DNA of 64,000 bases, taken from assembly GCA_001972305.1 (NCBI GenBank), contig BDDD01000078.1, positions 1,030,428-1,094,427 on the forward strand, in the 5' to 3' direction. The DNA is from Cephalotus follicularis (lineage: Eukaryota > Streptophyta > Magnoliopsida > Oxalidales > Cephalotaceae). The notes under the pieces were generated by a model. That model saw only the letters and a list, made by a program, of their open reading frames with translations. It searched no databases and was not told the origin of the DNA. Of this stretch, positions 46,985 through 57,814 are shown in pieces. The translations under genes and the position numbers were made by a program. The number at the start of each line of letters is the position of its first letter. Positions within the stretch are counted from its first letter, which is position 1.

Positions 46985-47110
46985 CTTTGCTCTATTTTTC
47001 TGCAGATTTGCCGTTTATGCGCGAGAACGAATGCAAATGACGCAGTCATGTAAAAATAAGCAATTTGAACAAACATGCATATTCATATCAATCATAGAAA
47101 CATGTTTAAG

Positions 47111-48313
47111 TCAATCAATTTCACACAAACCTAACTCTAATCTAAATTTCAAGAAGGTTTGTTCATCTAAAAGTTTTGTGAAAATGTCCGTGACTTGTTC
47201 TTTAGTCGGGAGGAAAACTAATTCTATGTCACGCTTTTCAATGTGGACTTTAATGAAGTGATATCTAATGTCTATGTGCTTAGTTCTAGAGTGATGTACG
47301 GGATTTTTTCCTAAGCAAATAGCATTAGTGTTATCACACCTAATGGGAACTTTTTCAAAGGTAAAACCATAATCAAGGAGTTGTTGCTTCATCCACATAA
47401 CTTGTGCACAACAACTGCCTGCGACAATATATTCAGCTTCGGTAGTTGAAAGAGCTACCGAATTTTGTTTCTTGCTAAACCAAGAAATGAGCATATTGCC
47501 TAAGAATTGACAAGTGCCACTTGTGCTTTTTCTATCCACCTTATATCCTTCGAAATCGGCATCGGAGTGAGTGTGTAGGTCAAATGATGATTTCCTAGGA
47601 TACCATAATCCTAAGGACGGTGTATATGCTAAATATTTGAAAATGCGTTTTACGGCATGCAAATGAGATTCTTTGGGACAAGCTTGAAATCTAGCACACA
47701 AGCATACACTAAACAAGATATCCGGCCTACTCGCCGTTAAATACAACAATGATCCAATCATACTTCTATATAATTTTTGATCGATTGACTTACCTTGCTC
47801 ATCCTTGTCAAGCTTTGTTGTGGTGCTCATGGGTGTCTTGCTCTTTTTCGCATTCTCCATCCCAAATCTCTTAAGTAGGTCCTTGACATACTTTGATTGA
47901 TTTATGAAGATGCCTTCCTCCAATTGTTTGACTTGAAGTCCAAGGAAGTAATTGAGCTCACCCATCATGCTCATCTCAAATTCCACCTGCATAATCTTAG
48001 CAAAGTTCTTGCACAATTTTTTGTTAGTAGAACCGAATATGATATCATCTACATACACTTGAACAATCAAAATTTCATCATTGACAAATTTTGTAAAAAG
48101 TGTAATGTCAATAGTGCCTCTCTTAAAACCATTTTCAAGTAAATAACCGCATAGCTTTTCATACCAAGCACTTGGAGCTTGTTTTAGGCCATACAAAGCC
48201 TTTGAAAGCTTAAAGACATGGTTGGGATAATGAGGGTTTTCAAACCCGGGAGGTTGTTCTACAGACACTTCCTCCTTAATTAGCCCATTTAAGAAAGCAC
48301 TTTTGACATCCAT
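47111..48313 (-). pseudogene. Copia-1 pol, RT and RNase H part
   Basis: A 400-residue frame with the copia reverse transcriptase (copies element RNA to cDNA) and RNase H (degrades the RNA strand). It begins at the RT motif MDVKSAFLNG, has KLSKALYGLKQAPSAWYEKL at about 35-54, the polymerase motif YVDD at 87-90, and NYFLGLQV at 121-128. RNase H begins near 248 with SDADFEG (Asp251/Asp253), SKKQNSVALSTTEAEY at 280-295 (Glu292/294), RCDNTNAICL at 325-334 (Asp327) and the family end HSRTKHIDIRYHFI. Catalytic residues look intact. It is out of frame with the integrase part because of a one-base deletion at about 48315-48320, so no full Pol can be made without frameshifting. Confidence 0.95.
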
Positions 48314-49989
48314 TTGAAAAGGGTAAAATCTTTAAAAGATGCATATGCAAGCAACATGCGAATAGATTCTAACCGTGCTACGGGTGCATATGACTCATCA
48401 CAGTCAATTCCCTCTTCTTGGGAATAACCCTTAGCAACCAACCTAGCTTTGTTTCTAATAACAATGCCTTGGTCATCTACCTTATTCCTATAAACCCATT
48501 TTGTACCTATAATATTTTGATTGCTAGGTCTAGGTACTAAGTTCCATACTTTATTTCTTTCAAATTGGTTCAATTCCTCTTGCATGGCATTGATCCAATT
48601 TTCATCTTTTTCGGCCCCATTTATATTTTTAAGCTCGATTTGAGATAAAAATGCAATATAATTATGATTAATGCTAGATCTAGTAGAAACACCTAATCTA
48701 GGGTTACCTATTATGGCTTCAAGAGGATGTCCTCTTACCACCTTCAAGGTTTGGTCATGAAGAGCTTCTTGATAGTCTTCTTGAGGGGTTTCTCCTTCGG
48801 TAGACTCCTCCCTTTTTGCTTCATCTAGATTAATCTTGCTAACACCATTTTTAATGAAATCTACACAATCATCAAAATTAACTTCTTTTGGATGTTTAGG
48901 GTTAGATTCATCAAAAACCACATGCATGGATTCTTCAACAAGTAAGGTTCTTTTGTTAAAACATCTATAAGCCCTACTAGTGGAAGAATAACCAAGAAAT
49001 ATGCCTTCGTCGACTTTAGAGTTGAATTTTCCAAGATGATCTTTTCCATTATTGTGGATAAAACACTTGCATCCGAAGGTATGAAAATAACTAATTTTAG
49101 GCTTTCTCGCCCTCCATAACTCATATGGAGTCTTTTTGAGAATTGGCCTTATTGATATACGATTAAGGATATAACATGAAGTACTTATAGCTTCAGCCCA
49201 AAAGTATTTTGGTAAACTATTTTCATTAAAAAGAGTTCTACACATTTCTTGTAGAGTTCTATTTTTACTATCAACAACCCCATTTTGTTGAGGTGTTCTA
49301 GGAGTGGAGAACTCATGAATAAAACCATTTTCATTACAAAAGTTTTCAAAAAAATGATTTTCAAAATCTTTTCCATGATCACTTCTAATTTTAGAAATTG
49401 AAGTGTCTTTTTCATTTTGAACAATTTTACAAAAATTTGAAAATTCTTTAAAAGATTCACTTTTGTGGGCTAGAAAAATAGTCCATGTATATCTTGAATA
49501 ATCATCTACAATGACCATGGCATATGATTTTTCTCCTAGGCTCCTAACATCTATTGGTCCAAATAAATCTAGATGTAAAAGTTGCAACGGCCTAGTTGTG
49601 GATACTATGTTCTTGCTTTGAAATGAGGCTCTAGTTTGTTTTCCATATTGACATGCATCACAAACTCTATCCTTTTCAAAACTAATTTTAGGAAGTCCTT
49701 TAACTAGTTCATGTTTCAAAAGCTTTGAAATGGTTGACATTCTGACATGACCTAATCTTCTATGCCATAGCCAACTATCATCATTCATGGAAACTAAACA
49801 CTTAATATTAACTAAGTCATCTATGTCTACCACATATACATTTCCATGTCTCTGTCCTATAAACTTTACTCGACCATAATTTATATCTATGACTTTGCAT
49901 AGGTCTTTTTCGAATATGACTCTACAATCCTTGTCACATAATTGACTTATGCTCAAGAGATTGTGCTTAAGTCCATCAACAAATAGCAC
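48289..49989 (-). pseudogene. Copia-1 pol, GAG-pre-integrase and integrase part
   Basis: A 566-residue frame. Integrase joins element cDNA into the host genome. The HHCC zinc finger is His76, His81, Cys110 and Cys113 (WHRRLGH, CDACQYGKQ). The core has Asp141 (HLDLFGP) and Asp204 (RSDHGKDF). The third catalytic position, 36 residues on at 240, is Asp instead of Glu (PQQNGVVDSKN; normal VVERKN). The C-terminal integrase block GYSSTSRAYRCFNKRTLLVEES is present. Near residue 475 RT starts (ENWINAMQEELNQFERNKVW, GTKWVYRNKVDDQG, NKARLVAKGYSQEEGIDC). The frame ends after FTLFKWMSKVLS by a one-base deletion just before the next RT motif. Weak-to-dead integrase expected. Confidence 0.95.
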
Positions 49990-50306
49990 ATTAGGAATAG
50001 AAGTTTTGAGATCACCTATGGAGCCAACACCTTTGAATTTTCCTTTTGCATAGTCTCCAAAAGTTACTTATCCTCCTTCCTTTGATTCATAATTGACGAA
50101 AAGACTCTTGTCGCCCGTCATATGCTTGGAGCATCCACTATCCAAGTACCATTGTGTCTTTTTGGATAATGCCTTCAAGCATACCTCCAAACATAGATTT
50201 CAAATTTTTTTATGAGGTACCCAACAAATCTTGGGTCCTTTAGGGTTAGTCAAAATAGTTCCTTTCAGAACCCAACTTCTTTTTGTTCTAGAGAAGTTCA
50301 AACCAT
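49990..50306 (-). pseudogene. Copia-1 protease region
   Basis: The minus strand reads TQWYLDSGCSKHMTGDKSLF in the integrase frame. LDSGCS is the aspartic-protease active site of copia elements (D-S/T-G), which cuts the Gag-Pol polyprotein. Downstream, TAA at 50068-50070 replaces a codon that is normally Tyr in KEGGYVTFG, and a TGA lies upstream of the motif. The protease could therefore not be joined to integrase. The protease-integrase frame is -1 relative to gag. Confidence 0.85.
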
Positions 50307-52088
50307 TCAATACATTTTGTTATAAAAACATGAAGTAGAAGTGTGTCCATGATTACCACAAGTATTGCAAGACACAACTACATTATTTCTTCTATGGAAA
50401 CATGCTGAAAATGCAAGACCATATTTACCACAATGTGTACACATAATGTTTTTCTTACTCATGGCATTCTTCTTATGATAACATTGTGAGTGTGTGTGTC
50501 CATGTTTACCACAAGAATTACATGATCTAATCACATTCTTCCTAAACATGGCATTCTTTTTGTGGAAGCAAGTAAAGGTTGTGTGTCCTATTTTACCACA
50601 ATAATCACACATGGTTTTCTTTTTAATCTTGGCCTTATCAACCTTTTCCTTTTCAATTTTCTCCTTCCCATCAAAGAATGTTTGATAAAGCTTGACATTA
50701 TTCATTTCTTCACAACCTAGTCCGGCTTTATCAAAAACACATCTTTGCATCCCAAGGAGTTTTTCAAGCTTCTCACTACTATTAGAGAACTTTGAAAAGG
50801 TTTTCTTTAAGGCTTCTATTTCTTCCTTGAGATTTTTGTTCTCCTTTACAAGGTAAGCTATTTCATTTTCAAGGAGGTCTACCTCAATTTCATTTGAGGT
50901 TTCTTCCTTAGCCAATTTTAGTTCATCATTTTCATATGTTAAAGACTTAACCTTTTTCTTCAATGAAGCAATCATAGAACTATATTTTTCTACTAATAAG
51001 ACAAGTTCATCATATGTTACCTCATCATTTTCTTCTTCTTCTTGATCCTCCAAAGCCATCAAGGCTATTTGAGCCACCTCTTCGTTTGTGTCTTCCTCCG
51101 AGATGGATTCATCACTATCATCCCAAGTTGCGATCATAGCCTTCTTCTTCTTCTTCAAAATGTCCTTCTTCTTGAGGCGAGGTCAATCACTTTTGTAGTG
51201 CCCCGGTTTATTGCACTCGAAGCATATAATTTCTTCAAGCTTTCTTGCCTCTCCGTTTTGGTGGAATTTCTTATTTGGCCTTCCACCAAATTTCTTCTTG
51301 CTAGTAAGGAACTTTTTGAACCTCCGAGTAATGAATGCTAGGTCTTCATCATCATCATCATCATCGGAGTCCTCGATTTGGGATGATTTTAATGCGACAA
51401 TCTTCTTCTTCTTCTTCTCCTTTTCTTCATCGTCGTCCTTCTTTTGCATTGACAATTCATGAGTCATCAATGACCCAAGGAGATCTTCCAATGCAAGAAC
51501 ATTGAGGTTCTTTGCTTCCTCAATTGCGGTGACCTTTGGCATCCATGATCTTGGCAAGCACCTAAGAATTTTCCTCACCGTTTCACTGTTAGAATATACC
51601 TTATCCAAAGCTTGTAAAGCATTAATAATGTTTGTAAACCTAGAGAACATAGATTTAATATCTTCGTTCTCATTCATGGTGAACATTTCATACTCATGAA
51701 CAAGCATGCTAACTTTGGCCTCCTTAACTTGATTGGTCCCTTCATAGGTGACCTCAAGTCTATCCCACATTTCCTTGGCGGAAATGCAAGATGAAATTCT
51801 ATTAAAATCATTTGAATTTATAGCACAAATAATGATATCCTTGGCCTTAGCATTTATTTGGACTCTCTTCCTATCATTGTCATCATATAGGTTTCTAGGC
51901 TTGGAGACAACTCCCCGATTCTCAAGTGTGATGGTAGGGAGATTAGGAACATCAACTATGAGGTCCCAAAGGTTATAGTCAAGGGATTGAATGAAAATAG
52001 TCATCTTAGCCTTCCAATGGCTATAGTTATTGCCATCAAAGTAAGGGGTTTTTTGACTTTCTCCCACGTTTGAGTTCATTGTCGTCAA
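50307..52088 (-). pseudogene. Copia-1 Gag with one in-frame stop and a zinc-knuckle array
   Basis: Two pieces in one frame (52088-51183 and 51182-50307), 301 and about 290 residues, split by a TGA at 51183-51185. Gag forms the particle and binds RNA. The N-terminus TPYFDGNNYSHWKAKMTIFI and the middle DRLEVTYEGTNQVKEAKVSM are the copia-type Gag (UBN2) domain. The stop replaces the last Cys of the first CX2CX4HX4C knuckle (CFECNKPGHYKSD-stop). After it come an acidic segment (DDSDESISEEDTNEE), a Lys/Glu-rich coiled-coil-like stretch, and four more knuckles about 29 residues apart: CDYCGKIGHTTFTC, CNSCGKHGHTHSQC, CTHCGKYGLAFSAC (His changed to Leu) and CNTCGNHGHTSTSC. Start ATG at 52088 lies 43 bp inside the PBS. 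Confidence 0.95.
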
Positions 52089-52131
52089 GGATCGTTAAAG
52101 GCTCTAACAATTAAGAATTATAAGCCTTTTT

Positions 52132-52142
52132 CTCTGATACCA
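52132..52142 (-). other. Primer-binding site of copia-1
   Basis: The minus strand reads TGGTATCAGAG followed by AA instead of C; initiator-tRNA-Met type. It lies two bases from the 5' LTR. Confidence 0.95.
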
Positions 52143-52144
52143 AT

Positions 52145-53282
52145 TGAATAAACTACAAAGGGGGGTGAATTGTAGTTTCTAAAATAAATCTAAACTTTTT
52201 GCAATGAACAAAAATAAATAAGCAATCTCAAAATAAACAAAATGTAAAGAGATAGAGTTAAGAGATTTGCAAACACTAGTTTAGAGTGGTTCGGCCAAAC
52301 TCTTGCCTACGTCCACTTTTCCCAAGGATCTCCTTGAGTTTCCACTAGTTCTCCGAGTACAATTACGGGTGCTATTCGGAACACCTTTGTGATTGACCTC
52401 AATCACTTACAATTCTCTTTGGGTTCACTCCCCAAATTCACTAGGGTTCACACCCCTATTACAATCAAAGTATAACAAGTAGTGTTTGTGTCTAAACCTC
52501 TCACAAGGTTGGATTTTACAAGATAAGATTGCTCAAAACAATGAGAACAAGAAGTAGCTCAAAATGTAAAATGTAAACTATTTGGATGAGCTTTGGATTT
52601 TGATTTTCTTTGAAAGAGTGCTTTGAATGATGTTTGTATATTTGTTTTGCTTGTGTTATTCTCTCCTTTAATCTTCAAAACATTCATCCATTTATAGCTT
52701 CTTGCCTCATAGATCTGTTGGGATTAGTTTAGGAATAATTCCTTAATGGAATGTCCACTGAAATTTGTCAGAAACTGTTCCAGCCGACTAAAGCGTCGAC
52801 TGTCACGCTTAAAGCGTCGACGGTCATGTGACCGTTGGGGATCTCAAATTTGAATATTCATCTCAAAGCGCAGGCGTTCAAAGTTGGAGTCGACCGGCAC
52901 CTTAAAGCGCAGACGCTTCGATTTGGAAGTCGACGCTTAGGCTCCTTTTAATTGAAGTTGCGTCCACTGGTTTAATCGGAAGGAGCTTTGCACTAACGGC
53001 AGACACTTAGTGCCCCAAAGCACAAACGCTTGAATATTGAACATCGACGGTTTAAGTGTATCTGCCCCTTCTCCAAGTGCTTCACCGGTAGGCGCTTTGT
53101 TCTTGTCTCGACCGTCTGTCAAAGCGCAGACGCTTTAATCTTGAGCGTCGACGGTCTGGGCTATTTTCTGCATAATTCTTGTTTTGTTTTTCTCACTTTA
53201 TTGCTTTCTTGCACATTAAGAAACTTTGTCAAATACAAATATGTTATCATCAAAACTTAGGATTGAGACATAAATGTCTACA
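52145..53282 (-). repeat. 5' LTR of copia-1 (1138 bp)
   Basis: Complete LTR from tgaataaacta to ...aaatgtctaca, followed by the TSD. It keeps the ~308-bp segment lost from the 3' LTR, including the tcggccaaactcttgcctacgtc block shared with the copia-2 LTR. Confidence 0.95.
52782..53153. repeat. Phased palindrome array in copia-1 5' LTR
   Basis: Same layout as in the 3' LTR: 52794/52815 and 53125/53146 are 21 bp apart. Compared with the 3' LTR, several units differ by single CG-to-TG/CA changes in either copy. Confidence 0.9.
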
Positions 53283-53287
53283 GATCC

Positions 53288-53571
53288 AAGATAAGGATTA
53301 GAAATATACGACTTTGGTTTATTTGTTATTCTGCTGCAGTCTGCTCCTGAGTGAAACCTTGAAGTCTCATAATGCATACTTAAAGGAAGGAGTTGGTAGC
53401 TTGGTATAAACTCTATCCTTCTATGTATGATTGTATTGTTTGATTGGGCTATTGATTAGCCATCCTAGGATGGTTGTGTTCGTTTATGGTGTTAGATAGT
53501 GGATGTTGTTTGTTTTGAGCCACTTTAATTAAAATTAAAGTTGAACATCCTATGTACCTAACCCCTAAAAT
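53288..53571. other. Flank between copia-1 and LTR F, nothing recognised
   Basis: About 280 bp. It includes ttattctgctgca, a possible end of the LTR-like sequence at 42969-43882, but no TSD supports that. No coding signal. Confidence 0.3.
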
Positions 53572-54539
53572 TGTAATACCCCGTACCTAAATTGGGATAT
53601 ATGGTATTTAGCCCAAGTTGGTTTTGGTGTGTTGTATGCCCAATAAGAGTTATGTGGAGAGGATTGGTCCAAGATTTAAATATCTTTTTCCTAAAGCTTC
53701 TTGGGGAAGCTTTGCCATTCCCAAGGTATGTGTTGGGGATATGTGTTTTTGAGATTGAGAAATCTCATTTTTGAGTATGGTTGAAGTTCTGGTTTGGAGA
53801 GGTCAAGCTTTTCTTATGTTTCTTCCTTCTTCGGGAGTACCTTGGAATCCTCTCATTTCTGGTTTTGATGAGGTGAGTTGATCCTTCTCTGGTTTTCATG
53901 GCATGATGGTATGCCATGGCAATTTTTATGAAGAGGAAGTAAGTTGTTATCTGCTTATGGTTTATATTGAGGCCATTCTGGATGTTTAGAATGGAGGATG
54001 ATAGCCTGGTTTGGCTGGTTGTGTTGTTTTCATGTATGTATTTATGTTTTCTTCTTGGGTTCATTTGTGTTAGCTTTGCAAAAGAAGAACCCGTTGCTGA
54101 GCCAGAGCACCTCGGGGTTGGACGGCGTTAGCGTGTGGGGTATTTTGTGAGTGGGACATTCTCCTCTTCCTATTCTTTGATATTTTACGTTTGCCCTGTT
54201 TGTTCTCAGTTGAGTGTTCTTGGGGATTTGGATCCCGGTTATTCTTATGTGTATGTTTTGATCTCGGATATTCTACTTTTCTTTTGGACTTTTCTTCTCT
54301 GAGTCTTTGGGAGTGCTTGGCATGTACGGATTTGATTCATGGGTTACGGACGAGGGTAAAGGATATGTCTGAGGACCAACTCTACTTAGCATGCTCATTG
54401 GTCTATGATGGGGCGTTATGTGGAAACTGCTCCCGGGTTGACAGACCTGGATCTGCATTGTGCTATTGTCTATGATGGCATATCGAATGTGAGTACAGCG
54501 GATCCTCCATTCCTTTTCCATTTGGCCAAGGGCTAGTGA

Positions 54540-54800
54540 GCCGTGGCTCGGATAGATATTAGCGAGCGGAGGGTTGGATAGAGATTAGCATACAAGGCCT
54601 GGATAGATGTTGTTTTGTCTCATGTAAGGCCGTAGACCAGAGATACTATGGTGGATTCTTGATGCTTGTAGCGAGCGGAGCCTCAGATAGATATGGCAGG
54701 CTGTGGCCTGGATAGATGTGTGATGTCATGGTGTATGATGACATATCGTGGATTGTGTGGATAGATGTATGATGCCATGGTGTATGATGGTAGACCACAA
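54540..54800. repeat. Degenerate GGATAGATRT repeats in LTR F
   Basis: Irregular copies of ggatagatgt/ggatagatat joined to gagcggag and atgatgccatggtgtatgat stretches. The last repeats twice (about 54725 and 54770). It occupies the place where LTR G has its 31-bp tandem repeat. Confidence 0.6.
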
Positions 54801-57073
54801 GATATTGTGGTGTTTTCCCTCTTTTCTTGATCGTGATGTCTGGGCACAGTTGTTATTTAATGTTTCTATGTGACGAAATCATTTTATTGGATCCTATACT
54901 TATTGATTTTGAGCTCTTTTCCCTCTTGACAGACTCCGAGGAGTTGGACATTGTTGTATTGTCAAGTTTGTGTATTTCTTTATTGTTTGATGCTATATTC
55001 TTGTTTCACCCAGTTGGGCATGATCTAATGTATTTTTTTTTCTGTTGGCGCTTCCAATAGTTTTGGACGCAGTGGAGAATGATTTTTCCCTACTCACTAG
55101 TCGTTCGGACTAATCCCCTCCCAGTTTGTTGTCAGAGGAAGCTGCGGTGGTTTCCCGAGCAGTCTTCTGTGTTGATTAGGCAGTCCACAGACAAAAACGG
55201 CTTGGTCGGCTACTCAGACTTGTTTTTACATTCATTCATGGGGCATATTGGGTTTACTCTTTTGGTTGGGTCCTCGGGTTTGAGGAGATATGATTCTTTT
55301 GTGAACAAGATTTGTTTTTAATGGTAATATGTTATATTCTTTTGTAGTGGGATCTACCCTATTTCGATGAGGTTTTATGCCTCCCTTATCTAAATGTTTA
55401 TGTTAAGATATGATCCTTGTGCAACCTTGCCAAGATGGGAGTGGGTGTGTCCCAGGGTCTACTTAGGGTTGTTTGAGTAGGCGGGTTGTGGTTGGTTAGG
55501 TCTGTGGGTCTCCTCGGCAGAGGTTTAACCTTTGGAGCGCGTGGCCAACCTTGGTGTGGGAGATCGGACGCAGTGTGTTGCTACCTAAGGGGCATCCTCG
55601 GACTTGACGTGTGACTGAGCTTTGCTATTCAGGCGCTCACGTTCCTAGTGCATGGGTTTGCTCGAGGACGGGTTTGTGTCTGAGGATGGCAGGTGCGTTG
55701 ACGGGTTTGTGTCCGAGGAGGGCAGGTGCGTTGTTGGGTTTGTCCGAGGAGGGGTGTGCGAGTCTTTGGCTTTATGTTCTAAGGAAATGCGCGTTGTTAG
55801 CATCTTCTGCCTTTGTCTGACCTGGCATGGTCTCTTTTTGTCACACCCCGTTTTCCAATAAGACAACATTAAAGCTGTAAAGCAGTCAACCAACATAATT
55901 CAGCTTATGCGATTTTACGTATAATCAAAAGCTTTCAATAGCGGAAGCAGTAACATGAAATAAGATAAATTTAAATATGTATCACGCATCCCATACTACA
56001 TGATACCCAAAGTGTTTATATAAAAACCCAACATCATTGTCGATCGCCCATAAACGGATCGTGATAATACAGTACGAAATGAAATAAACCACGGTATCCA
56101 TCAGTACATGACATATATAAAATCCATGTTACAATAATCCAATTAACAAATCATTGTTCGTTAATCCAGATAATATAATCATAGAGAAACAATTCAGTAT
56201 TCTCCTTAAGTCTCCTTGCGTGCTCCATATCAAATCCCACTCCATCAATCTATTACAGTAGGGGATTAGCCTTTGTCCTCACTCGGCTAAGTGAATAAAC
56301 TCATAAATGCAGTTCAAGGCATATGATAATGAGTATCATGAATGAATGCATCATGATGCAGTACAGTATATATCTATTGCAGTATATACATAGCAGAATA
56401 TACATATGTAAAATATATGCATGTTCACAGTACAGGTATAACCTCATAAGGCTACATCAACACAATCAGTAAGTATGTCCCAAAAGGAACCAGACAAACA
56501 AAACGTCACGACCGTCGCCACCTCCTCGCCCCAACTTCATGCACTCTTACCCCATCCCCGTTTGCAAACGGTTTGAGGCAAGTCCTCCGTACAGGTTGCT
56601 TAGCACGATGGCTAAACAATCAACAGGTTACTAGCACAGCGGCTAATAATCAACAAGCACAAACACCGTACAGTACAAGTCAAGCAATAAAATATAATTA
56701 CTTGATCAAATATATTTGTTTAAAATATATTACTCCGTTCTAAGGTTGTGATAAGTTATAAAACTTAAAACAATACAGTTCGATTGTGTAACCAATCCTT
56801 TAAACATTTCACCGTCTTTGGAAAATACTTTCCCTAGTCATTTGAAAAAATATATATATATTTAGCAAATATACATTTTCATACAATTAATGATTATAAT
56901 AATCATGCAAGCTTTTCAAAATGGTTAACACTTTTTAGTAATCAACCGCAATTCAATTCACAGTTCAGTAACAATGCAAACAGATGCTCAGAATGCATCT
57001 AGGATCATTTCTAGAGTTGTTTCGGGTCTAACGGGTCCCATTCGAGTAAAACCTTTTCAAACAGGGGAATGAG

Positions 57074-57484
57074 CGTCGATGCTTATCCCCTGGGCGTCGA
57101 CGTCTTTACCCTAAGGCACCAACACTTCGTGCAGTTATTCCCGGGAATTGTAGGAATAAAGATATCGACGCTTTTCCAAAGACGTCTATGTCTTTATGAT
57201 ACCAGGAGGTATCAGTTTGCGAATCTTGATTCCAGGGGGAAGAATCCGACCCTTAACAAACAATCTCATCCTCTCACAGTGTAAGGCATGCTACTGGTTA
57301 TCAGAATATGTAACCAGAACATCAATTCATGAATAAACATGCAACCACAAGTGGGTATTTCACCACCCACAGTGGACACTACTGTTCTAGAATTACCCAG
57401 AAAAGGCATCGATGTTTTACTCAAACATCGACGTCTGTCGCGTTCACACACGAAGGCATCGACGTCTTTATGTAGGCATCGATG
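57074..57484. repeat. Phased palindrome array 1 of solo LTR C
   Basis: Core pairs at 57074/57095, 57163/57183, 57407/57426 and 57457/57477: 21, 20, 19 and 20 bp apart. Units are of the CRTCGAYG type, many with CG changed to TG or CA. Confidence 0.9.
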
Positions 57485-57814
57485 TCTATTTAGCCCAGAA
57501 CGTCATTTCCATTGTTTTAACATACCAGGCCATTATCAATCAATCCTTTACACAAACCAGTTCAAATATTCATGTAAATTACACATGCATGGTTACTCCG
57601 TACATCACAGCAGTCATCACAACAAATCCAGAGATTACAATTCATCCATTAACATGCAATTCATCAATGGCATTTCATTATCTTAAAACTCAAAATGCAT
57701 GTATAAAGTTCACCACTTTCCCCTACCTTGTTGTTCCAAGTTAGGAACTAGAAAGTCCACCCCTTTAAGTCCTACAATCCGGCCTGAGTAGCTCCAAGAT
57801 TCGTCCACAGTTGC

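Larger units (their letters stand above)
43883..53282 (-). mobile_element. Copia-1: nearly complete Ty1/copia retrotransposon with extra ORF
   Basis: TG...CA ends with a perfect TSD gatcc at 43878-43882 and 53283-53287. Order on the minus strand: 5' LTR, PBS, gag, protease, integrase, RT, RNase H, ORF3, PPT, 3' LTR. Two LTRs, PBS and PPT are intact, but gag and pol carry stops and a frameshift, so it cannot supply its own proteins. I hand-counted about 20 substitutions over roughly 815 aligned LTR bases (about 2.5%). The extra ORF and gag style suggest a lineage near Sirevirus-type elements; I am not sure of that. Confidence 0.95.

Noticed and set aside
43878-53287. Copia-1 as an intact, currently autonomous element
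   Set aside because: The gag stop at 51183, the protease stop at 50068, Asp at integrase position 240 and the RT frameshift rule this out for this copy.
42969-53338. One plus-strand LTR spanning the copia-1 insertion
   Set aside because: Start TGTTGTCAGG and possible end ttctgctgca fit, but flanking bases (ccaag and gtctg) do not match and the Gag frame does not resume.
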